DNA of 6,465 bases from an uncultured Bryobacterales bacterium (GTDB lineage: Bacteria; Acidobacteriota; Terriglobia; Bryobacterales; UBA6623). How positions within the stretch are numbered: the stretch's first letter is position 1; each line of letters opens with the position of its first letter. The notes under the pieces were generated by a model. That model saw nothing but the letters and a program-made list of their open reading frames with translations, did no database searches and was not told where the DNA came from. Where the stretch lies: NCBI GenBank assembly GCA_946887065.1, contig CAMPKL010000224.1:1-6465 (forward strand). The letters run 5' to 3'. Of the stretch, positions 1 through 5,490 are shown piece by piece. The translations under genes and the position numbers were made by a program.

Positions 1-1547
1 GTGATATACAGGTCCCGTTCGTCGCGCGGCAACGACCGCAGCAAAATGCGGGTTGGATCGACTAGCGAGCGAAGGATTCGAGCTTGTGTGCTCTTGGCGC
101 TCCCCTGTTCACCGCTCAGAGACAACAGCGGATAGGGCCCGTTGGGGCGCAAGGCAGCCAGCAGCCACGCCACGACTAGGATTAGATCTTCTTCTGTCTT
201 GATGTTTAGCAGGCCACGCAGACCCTCGAGTTTGCCGCCGCGCTCGGGCACGGGTAACGCCAACATCCCCTTGAAGCGCTGGAAGCGAACCGGAGGCCGC
301 CTGACGATCTGCCACCCCTCCTTACCGACTTCAATCGCTTGCCAGTGATCGTCGCCCAAGTCGATGTACAATTTCCCCCCAGCCTCGGCTGTTCTGCTGA
401 AGACTTTCCGTTCGACCGGCGGTTCCGCGAAGTGCGCGATCGCGTCGAGGGTAGCAATCGCCAGTGACATCGATTCGGCGGCTGGGGAATTGCGTCGTGT
501 GCGGTAGAAAATTTGGCGCAGCCACCGCTGGTATTGCGTTGAGTTGATCTTCACCGTTTGGCGGACGACCCCGTCGTCGATGTCCGCGAAAACATCGTCG
601 CCGTCGGTAAACAATTCACTCCCCCCGCGGGCCGCCGCAACAAGAACGTCGGCTTGTTTTAGCCGCTCTCGCTCTTCTTCCCCGGCAAGTTCCGCCTCGT
701 TCCAGTCTGTCGCGGCGATCAACTGAAGCACATGGTCCGATCCCTTCGCCGCGAGTAGGTCGTCGATCCCTTTACCGGCAGTAATAGACCAGCGCAGAAA
801 TGCAACGCTTGCGCCACGACTCCGTAGCTCACGGGCGAGCGCCGCCTCGGCGTTAGCAACCTGAGGGTTTGTCGCGCCGTCAGCGTCGAAGGCAATCAGC
901 ACACGTCGACCCTTCCATGCAATCAGGTCGAGGTCCGGGATCGGCCCTTTGACGTCCTGGCGCCCGCCTCCAGGGCCTTCTTTCTTTCCGACCGTGCCAC
1001 GCCAATTCCAGACGCCCGGGACCGAGATCGCCAGAAAGGCTAGCGCGGCAGGATCCTGGCGCGCGAGTTGATCCAGAGCTATGGCTTTGAATTCGCCTTC
1101 GGTAAGGACAAGCACCAGTCGGCTGTCGCCGACTTGTTCAGGCGTCACCCGAGACGGGAAATAGACGAGTGATCCGCGGCCCGGCGGCGACATGTACTTG
1201 GACTTCTCCCGAGTCGAGCCATCCGCGCGGAGTTCTAGGTCCGGTTTGTCTCGCCGCAGACGAAACTCGCGTACCCTGTCCTCGCCCGGACGGTGATAGG
1301 GGATGATAAGCCCAGCGTAGGATGTGTCGGCGCGGCCGCTGCGTCCTATCAACTGCGCGCCTTCGGCGGCGTCAACCCGTCGAATCCCGGCAGCATCAGC
1401 CGTCTCACGGTTGATCGCTCTTGCCGCAAGCCGCTGGTAATCGGCTTCAGTCAGGTCGCCCAGGTCGCAAGCCGATCTGAGCGGCGTGCCAGTATACTCT
1501 TGCGGGTGGTCCCGTTCAGCGTTGGTCGAACCGCTCGGGGCCTTCAT
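1..1547 (-). CDS. DUF3854/Toprim primase-like protein fused to a P-loop ATPase (partial)
   Basis: This frame is open from an ATG at 1547 to the left window edge, giving 515 residues with the C-terminus missing. Around residues 145-268 there is a Toprim-like fold of the DUF3854 type: a beta strand ending in the acidic motif TEGEFKA (E150), then the DxD motif in LIAFDADG (D221, D223), then GKGIDDLLAA. A spacer of about 150 residues follows. Near the edge comes a P-loop, GEQGSAKST (residues 479-487, K485), so an ATPase or helicase domain begins here and continues outside the window. Proteins of this design serve as primase-helicases in phages, satellites and integrative plasmids. The start overlaps the upstream HTH gene stop as ATGA, and GGGAG lies 8 bases ahead of it. 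The likely role is priming and unwinding during replication of the excised element. The domain call rests on motifs only. Confidence 0.85.
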   Translation of the reverse strand, partial: MKAPSGSTNAERDHPQEYTGTPLRSACDLGDLTEADYQRLAARAINRETADAAGIRRVDAAEGAQLIGRSGRADTSYAGLIIPYHRPGEDRVREFRLRRDKPDLELRADGSTREKSKYMSPPGRGSLVYFPSRVTPEQVGDSRLVLVLTEGEFKAIALDQLARQDPAALAFLAISVPGVWNWRGTVGKKEGPGGGRQDVKGPIPDLDLIAWKGRRVLIAFDADGATNPQVANAEAALARELRSRGASVAFLRWSITAGKGIDDLLAAKGSDHVLQLIAATDWNEAELAGEEERERLKQADVLVAAARGGSELFTDGDDVFADIDDGVVRQTVKINSTQYQRWLRQIFYRTRRNSPAAESMSLAIATLDAIAHFAEPPVERKVFSRTAEAGGKLYIDLGDDHWQAIEVGKEGWQIVRRPPVRFQRFKGMLALPVPERGGKLEGLRGLLNIKTEEDLILVVAWLLAALRPNGPYPLLSLSGEQGSAKSTQARILRSLVDPTRILLRSLPRDERDLYI

Positions 1548-1780
1548 CGCGACATCTCCCGGAGTGGGCGCTGAGTACGCGACTCAAGCCACTGTCGAAC
1601 GTCATGTTTGGAATAGAGAACCTTGCGACCGCACTTTACGCGCGGAGGTCCGACTCGGAGTGCGTCCCAGCGGTCTGCGGTACGCTCGCTGATTGGGCCG
1701 CCAGGAACGGCCGCGCAGAATTGCTGCTTGGTGAGGTAGTCGTTGAAAGGGCTGTCAATGTCCCTGTGTATTGTGCTCAT
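1544..1780 (-). CDS. AlpA/excisionase-like winged helix-turn-helix protein
   Basis: This small DNA-binding protein has 78 residues. A MerR/AlpA-type HTH occupies about residues 15-67: YLTKQQFCAAVPGG forms the first helix and turn, SERTADRWDA the recognition helix, and GPPRVKCGRKVLYSKHDVRQWL the wing and closing helix. Family members beside phage-type integrases act as excisionases (Xis, bending DNA at att) or as activators of int (AlpA). Either role fits this gene, which lies between the integrase and the primase. It follows the unknown gene after 42 bases and overlaps the primase start by ATGA, so it is probably co-transcribed with both. No good Shine-Dalgarno sequence precedes the ATG, and there is no in-frame alternative start between it and the upstream stop. 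The family call is firm; the choice between excisionase and activator is open. Confidence 0.85.
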   Translation of the reverse strand: MSTIHRDIDSPFNDYLTKQQFCAAVPGGPISERTADRWDALRVGPPRVKCGRKVLYSKHDVRQWLESRTQRPLREMSR

Positions 1781-1791
1781 GTCTTGGAAGA

Positions 1792-1821
1792 CGATGAGCG
1801 GGAGTCATCGAACGCAGTTCG
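1792..1821. repeat. Two adjoining inverted repeats in the gap before the AlpA-like gene
   Basis: CGATGA/TCATCG (1792-1797 and 1805-1810, 7-base loop) adjoins CGAAC/GTTCG (1809-1813 and 1817-1821, 3-base loop). They share two bases, so on RNA only one can form fully. They fill most of the 42 bases between the unknown gene's stop and the AlpA-like start. No T-run follows on the minus strand, so this is not an ordinary intrinsic terminator. Operator or RNA-structure roles are possible. Confidence 0.4.
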
Positions 1822-1822
1822 T

Positions 1823-2638
1823 TTACTCTTTGTTCACTTGATGATTTCGAATAGATCGATAGTCTTTGCTTGGCTTCCAGCCGAGGGAACGTAGCTCGTA
1901 GAACAAGCGGCGGACGACCTTGGTCGCACAAGGAGAGAGGCGAGATTCAACGTTTCGGCCGTACTCCGTTGATTGCTTCGCCTCAAGCCTCCAGTCCGCG
2001 CGTAGTTTGTGAAAGGCCCGCTGGGCAACGCCAGTAGCGCCATCGCCTGGCAGGGGTGGCGTGCCTCTGAGGTATGCGTCGTAGACCTTGCGAACCCTGA
2101 CGTTCTTAGGGGTATTCTTGTTCCTTGCGCCCATATCGGTCGCCTTAGCCTTCTTGTGATCCCTCAGAGTCATGTCTGCTTCGCCGCGAATCGCAAAAAA
2201 CGTGGCGTGGAACATCGCCTCGACAGCCTGGATCGCATGACCGTTCGACACACAACCGTGGACGACGTTAAGAAACAACATCGAAAGGACAAGGTCTCGC
2301 ACATCATTTGGAATTTCTTGAGCGCCCTCTTCGGAAGCCAATTCATTGGTGATGCGAACACCCGAAGAGTCGAGTAGATTCTTGGGACTTCCGCCACGAA
2401 GATCTTCGTGAGCTGCACGCGCCAGAAGTGATCCGACTCTGCCGCTATATCCCTTCGCCTCGAGCCGATGCCTGACCGCGTACTCTATGCGATCAATCGT
2501 CGAATAGAGCGAATTCAGCGCCTCTGGTTCTGGCAGGCCATGATGGAACTCAATCTCGGTATGGAGTGGAACCCTTTTCCATGGGTCAAGGTGTGCGCCC
2601 TGAAGTTTTCCTACATGCTTGCCACGGTCGGTCGTCAT
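1823..2638 (-). CDS. Hypothetical protein of the element, between integrase and AlpA-like gene
   Basis: I do not recognise this 271-residue protein. It is soluble, with no signal peptide and no convincing membrane segment. Residues 40-62 and 112-151 look helical; the second stretch is hydrophobic (DLVLSMLFLNVVHG, AMFHATFFAI). The C-terminal third, from about residue 160, is strongly basic (DHKKAKATDMGARNKN, then many Arg and Lys to the end), which suggests contact with nucleic acid. Repeated helical pieces near residues 178-216 and 234-262 could be HTH-like, but no clear motif is present. The start ATG overlaps the integrase stop as ATGA, which supports both the start and expression as part of the integrase operon. 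An AGAGG stretch lies about 13 bases upstream, too far for a strong ribosome site. A role in excision, replication or regulation would be guesswork. Confidence 0.75.
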   Translation of the reverse strand: MTTDRGKHVGKLQGAHLDPWKRVPLHTEIEFHHGLPEPEALNSLYSTIDRIEYAVRHRLEAKGYSGRVGSLLARAAHEDLRGGSPKNLLDSSGVRITNELASEEGAQEIPNDVRDLVLSMLFLNVVHGCVSNGHAIQAVEAMFHATFFAIRGEADMTLRDHKKAKATDMGARNKNTPKNVRVRKVYDAYLRGTPPLPGDGATGVAQRAFHKLRADWRLEAKQSTEYGRNVESRLSPCATKVVRRLFYELRSLGWKPSKDYRSIRNHQVNKE

Positions 2639-3825
2639 CGGATCGATACTACCTCTGCGCGCGTGGCGTCAGCCAAAATTGCCCGGAGAAGCCTCTCCCA
2701 CATTGTCGTTGCCTTTTGCTTTTCGGCGTCGTAACTGTGTCGGTCGTAGACTCTTGTCACCCCCGATTCGACGTGATTCAGCAACCGCCCGACTACGAAT
2801 CGCTCGACGCCGGCGGAGGCCATATGGGAGGCCGCTGTGCGCCGCAGGTCGTGAGGGCTGAAGTTACTCACCGTGAGCGGGCTCTTGGCTCGTACACGGG
2901 CTCGGCGCAAAGCCATGGCGATAGCGTTGCGGTGCATATGCTGGCCCTGTTCGGGCGAGGGGAAAACCCACGGCGAGACGGAAGGCAACGATGCCAGGAT
3001 CTCTCTTGCGACGCCGTTTAACGGGACGCGATGGGCGAGGTCGTTCTTGGCCTGTTCAGATGGGATCGTCCACCAGCCCGCCTTCAGGTCTACATTCTCC
3101 CATCGCATCGAAGCTACCTCGCCTGGGCGTTGCGCAGTCACGAGGATCAATCGAAGGGCTGCGGCGGTCTGGTCGCTGAAGTGGAGGCCGTCCAGCGCTT
3201 CCCAGAAAGTCTTGATCTCGTCACGGGAAAGAACGCGATCCTTGGATCGTTCCACGCCCGGCTTCTTCACCAAAGCGCATGGATTCGCCTCCACGAGGTC
3301 GCGTCGAATGGCGAAGTTGAATACCCTTCTGATTAACTCGAACAGTCGATTGGCCGTTATAGGCGCACTCTCCGCCTTCTTCTCTATAAGCGACATCACG
3401 TCGCGCCGTTTGATCTCTGCCGCCCTAATGTTTCGCCACTTCGGTAAGGCGTCCTTCTCCAGCATTCGTTCGTAGTTCGACCTTCCTTTTTGTTTTGAGG
3501 CCTCGACCCGGAAATACTCCTTCACGAGTTCCCCGAAAGTTGGATCGGTTCGGAACTGCTCTTTCTGTGCGAGAGGATCCTCTCCGCGGTCGATTGCACG
3601 GCACAATTCCTTGGCGCGCTCTCGGGCTGCGGTGGCGCTCCACTCAGGCCAGGAGCCAATCGTGAGGCGGCGCTCCCGTCCGTGGACTCGGTAGTTCAGT
3701 ACGAAGGCCCTTGCCCCGGCGGCCGTGATGCGTAGGCCAAGACCCTTGACCAGATCGTCGTAGTAGATCTTATTGCCTTTGGACGGCATCGGTAGCTTTC
3801 GTATGGCTTGCTCAGTCAGTCTCAT
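2635..3825 (-). CDS. int: P4-type tyrosine site-specific integrase
   Basis: This 396-residue tyrosine recombinase integrates and excises the element at the adjacent tRNA-Pro site. Residues 1-90 form the N-terminal arm-binding domain (DUF4102 type: LTEQAIRKLP, GLGLRITAAGARAFVLNYR, RRLTIGSWPEWS). Residues 95-185 form the core-binding SAM-like domain. Residues 195-375 form the catalytic domain with every key residue: R233 (TAQRPGE), K260, H325 and R328 (SPHDLRR), H351 (LLNH) and the nucleophile Y360 (RVYDRHSYDAEK). Length and order are normal for P4/CP4-57-like integrases, so it should be active. The ATG at 3825 is the only reasonable start, since an in-frame stop lies seven codons upstream. It has no clear Shine-Dalgarno sequence and sits just after one arm of an inverted repeat. 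Its stop overlaps the next gene by ATGA, making it the first gene of the operon. Confidence 0.97.
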   Translation of the reverse strand: MRLTEQAIRKLPMPSKGNKIYYDDLVKGLGLRITAAGARAFVLNYRVHGRERRLTIGSWPEWSATAARERAKELCRAIDRGEDPLAQKEQFRTDPTFGELVKEYFRVEASKQKGRSNYERMLEKDALPKWRNIRAAEIKRRDVMSLIEKKAESAPITANRLFELIRRVFNFAIRRDLVEANPCALVKKPGVERSKDRVLSRDEIKTFWEALDGLHFSDQTAAALRLILVTAQRPGEVASMRWENVDLKAGWWTIPSEQAKNDLAHRVPLNGVAREILASLPSVSPWVFPSPEQGQHMHRNAIAMALRRARVRAKSPLTVSNFSPHDLRRTAASHMASAGVERFVVGRLLNHVESGVTRVYDRHSYDAEKQKATTMWERLLRAILADATRAEVVSIR

Positions 3826-3827
3826 GT

Positions 3828-3897
3828 TTAGACGCTCGGCGATCTACCATTTTGTGTCCGTGTGGTGTCCGTACATGAAGAGGCCGAATACGTCTAA
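3828..3897. repeat. Inverted repeat spanning the integrase leader
   Basis: TTAGACG (3828-3834) and TCGGC (3836-3840) are matched in reverse complement by CGTCTAA (3891-3897) and GCCGA (3883-3887). Together this gives 12 pairable positions broken by a 1x3 internal loop, around a 42-base loop. On the integrase transcript the stem would end two bases before the start codon. It could hinder ribosome entry, or the two arms could be paired protein-binding sites at the att site. The pairing is seen directly; the role is inferred. Confidence 0.5.
3854..3872. repeat. Tandem GTGTCCGT repeat, possible integrase arm-type sites
   Basis: GTGTCCGT occurs at 3854-3861 and again at 3865-3872. The offset is 11 bases, about one helical turn. 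Short direct repeats near the core are typical of arm-type binding sites for the N-terminal domain of tyrosine integrases or for excisionases. The copies lie within the loop of the inverted repeat and just upstream of int. Two 8-base copies are weak evidence on their own. Confidence 0.35.
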
Positions 3898-3999
3898 GTT
3901 TGTCTGCCAACGACTCTGCCGTCAACCATAATAGCCTTCAAAGCAACTACTTATGTCGTCAGGAGGATGACGCGCGACGAGCAGTGACTAGTAGGTTAT

Positions 4000-4049
4000 C
4001 TTGCTTCGGGAGCAAGAGGTCCCGAGTTCGAATCTCGGCGCCCCGACCA
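4000..4049 (+). pseudogene. 3' fragment of tRNA-Pro(CGG): attachment site junction
   Basis: The fragment reads as the 3' two-thirds of a tRNA. It has anticodon stem CTTGC (4000-4004), loop TTCGGGA with anticodon CGG (4007-4009), stem GCAAG (4012-4016), a 5-base variable loop, T stem CCGAG (4022-4026), T loop TTCGAAT, T stem CTCGG (4034-4038), acceptor 3' strand CGCCCCG (4039-4045), discriminator A (4046) and encoded CCA (4047-4049). The expected CGGGGCG acceptor strand and a D arm are missing upstream, so it cannot fold as a tRNA. With a P4-type integrase beside it, this is the tRNA remnant left by integration. An intact tRNA-Pro is predicted at the other end of the element. Confidence 0.9.
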
Positions 4050-4089
4050 TTTATCCCTCCCGTTTCAAATCCACCGCGGCAAGCCTTCG
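4050..4089. other. Short gap between tRNA remnant and response regulator stop
   Basis: These forty bases separate the encoded CCA from the regulator's stop codon. I see no convincing hairpin with a T-run on either strand. The kinase-regulator transcript may therefore run on as antisense through the tRNA remnant and towards the element, although in the same direction as the integrase operon. Confidence 0.5.
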
Positions 4090-5490
4090 TCAACGACGGT
4101 CCACTTCGGCCTCCGCGGCGGAGATATCCAATTGCTTCAGTTTGTCGTAGAGCAGCCGGCGGCTGATGCCTAAACGGGCGGCCGCCTCGGTGCGGTTGCC
4201 GTTGGCCTCGTGGAGCGCGCGTTCAATGAGTCGCCGTTCGAGACCGCGGACGATCGTATGGAAGCCGGCGCTCAACGAAATTGCATCAAACGGCTCGGAT
4301 TGGAAACTCGCTTCCGGCTGTTCTAGATGGTCCGGGGTAATCAGGCCGCCTTGGGCGAAGATGGCGGCGCGCTCCAGCGTGTGTTCAAGTTCGCGCACGT
4401 TGCCGGGCCACGGGCGAGCGCGAAGAGCCGCCAAGGCCTCGCGGCTCAGGGACGCCGGCGGGGTTCCGGCGCGTTGCACGATTTTGCGCAGCAGCGCCTC
4501 GGAGAGTTCCGCTATATCCTCCAGACGATCCCGCAAAGCGGGCAACGGTATCGAAAAGACATTGAGCCGGTAATACAAGTCTTCGCGAAAGCGGCATTCT
4601 CTCACCGCAGCTTCCAGATCGACGTGCGTGGCGGCAATCACTCGCACGTTGAGCCGGACGCTTCTTTCAGAGCCCACGCGCTCAATGGTTCGCTCTTGCA
4701 AGGCCCGCAACAGGCGAACTTGCGTCTCGGGCGCGAGATCGCCCACTTCATCCAAAAAGAGCGTGCCACCATCAGCCGCCTCAAATCGTCCGATGCGCCG
4801 TTGCGTGGCCCCAGTGAAGGCGCCCCTCTCGTGCCCGAACAACTCACTCTCGATCAGGCCCGGGGGAATGGCTCCACAGTTGATGGCGACGAATCGCCCG
4901 CCTGACCTCTTACTGTGATGGTGGATCTCGCGCGCGACCAACTCTTTGCCTGAACCCGACTCTCCCCGTATGAGCACGGTCGAATCCGTGGGGGCTACTC
5001 TGCCGATCAGCTTGTAGACCTGCTGCATCGCCGGGCTCGATCCAATGAGCCGTCCGTCCAGGTTCGCTTCGTCAGCCTGATAGGATTCAAGCAGCCGGAC
5101 TCTGCGGCGCGACTCCAGGGCGCGCTCAATTTGCAACAGCAACTCGTCAAAGCGCAGTGGCTTCGGCAAGTAATCATAAGCGCCGAGCTTCATCGCTTCG
5201 ATAGCGATTGACGAAGCCCCGTAGGCGGTCATAACGAGCACAACGGGCGCGTCGTCCCGCTGCTGAAGCAGCCGCAGCAGACTCAGCCCGTCGAGTTTCG
5301 GCATGCGGATGTCCAGCAAGACGACGTCGAATCCGGATGAATCAGAAGGGGATCCCGCAAGGAGCGCTCTCGCTGCCGCGCCGTCCTCAGCAGCCGACAC
5401 CTTATATCCTTCGTCTTCAAGCAGCTGCGTCAACGCCTTACGCGCTTGATCGTCGTCTTCTGCAATGAGGACACGCATCTTCTTACTCAT
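4090..5490 (-). CDS. NtrC-family sigma-54-dependent response regulator
   Basis: This 466-residue activator is phosphorylated by its partner kinase and then opens sigma-54 promoters using ATP. Residues 5-122 are a REC domain with acidic pocket E11/D12/D13, phosphoacceptor D60 (LLDIRMP), T88 and K110. Residues 148-375 are the AAA+ domain: Walker A GESGSGKE (176-183), the sigma-54-contacting GAFTGA loop (223-228), Walker B GGTLFLDE (D247, E248), the arginine-bearing FREDLYYRL (301-309) and WPGNVREL (361-368). Residues 424-456 are a Fis-type HTH (NGNRTEAAARLGISRRLLYDKL). All functional motifs are intact. The ATG overlaps the kinase stop as ATGA with AAAGGG four bases ahead; a second in-frame ATG at residue 5 is a less likely start. 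The target genes cannot be told from the sequence. It appears to belong to the chromosome beside the element. Confidence 0.97.
   Translation of the reverse strand: MSKKMRVLIAEDDDQARKALTQLLEDEGYKVSAAEDGAAARALLAGSPSDSSGFDVVLLDIRMPKLDGLSLLRLLQQRDDAPVVLVMTAYGASSIAIEAMKLGAYDYLPKPLRFDELLLQIERALESRRRVRLLESYQADEANLDGRLIGSSPAMQQVYKLIGRVAPTDSTVLIRGESGSGKELVAREIHHHSKRSGGRFVAINCGAIPPGLIESELFGHERGAFTGATQRRIGRFEAADGGTLFLDEVGDLAPETQVRLLRALQERTIERVGSERSVRLNVRVIAATHVDLEAAVRECRFREDLYYRLNVFSIPLPALRDRLEDIAELSEALLRKIVQRAGTPPASLSREALAALRARPWPGNVRELEHTLERAAIFAQGGLITPDHLEQPEASFQSEPFDAISLSAGFHTIVRGLERRLIERALHEANGNRTEAAARLGISRRLLYDKLKQLDISAAEAEVDRR

Larger units (their letters stand above)
3826..3999 (-). promoter_or_regulatory. 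Integrase leader and attachment-site flank
   Basis: This stretch has no gene and lies between the tRNA-derived core and the integrase start, where the operon promoter and integrase arm sites are expected. On the minus strand there are -35-like hexamers TTGACG (3925-3920) and TTGGCA (3910-3905), and an isolated -10-like TATTAT (3933-3928). No pair has both good matches and normal spacing, so I do not assign a promoter. A small inverted repeat CGTCA/TGACG with a 6-base loop is at 3957-3972. The longer inverted and direct repeats are listed separately. Confidence 0.4.
1..4049. mobile_element. One end of a tRNA-Pro-integrated element (satellite or integrative plasmid type)
   Basis: The element runs from the tRNA-Pro attachment site leftwards past the window edge. 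It carries an integrase, an unknown gene, an AlpA-like regulator and a primase-helicase in one direction. The exact crossover is not resolvable from one end; it lies at or to the right of 4000, where identity to the tRNA begins, possibly in the anticodon arm as for other tRNA-targeting integrases. The int-alpA-primase set resembles P4-like satellites and Gram-negative phage-inducible islands, but phage-hijacking or conjugation genes are not in view. The cargo and the far end lie outside the window. Confidence 0.8.

Noticed and set aside
1792..1821. Intrinsic terminator after the unknown gene
   Set aside because: Inverted repeats are present, but their stems are short and no T-run follows on the minus strand; the operon probably continues.
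2566..3475. Plus-strand open frames opposite the integrase (151 and 200 residues)
   Set aside because: They lie wholly opposite the integrase and the start of the unknown gene, whose frames carry clear motifs or coupling. Their translations are rich in Arg/Ser/Cys without any motif.
3973..4049. A complete functional tRNA-Pro gene
   Set aside because: The 3' part is perfect, but upstream bases give no D arm and only five of seven acceptor pairs, so it would not fold or be processed normally.
4166..4905. Plus-strand open frames opposite the response regulator
   Set aside because: The minus strand encodes an intact AAA+ domain here; the plus-strand translations are low-complexity Arg/Ser/Ala shadows of GC-rich coding DNA.
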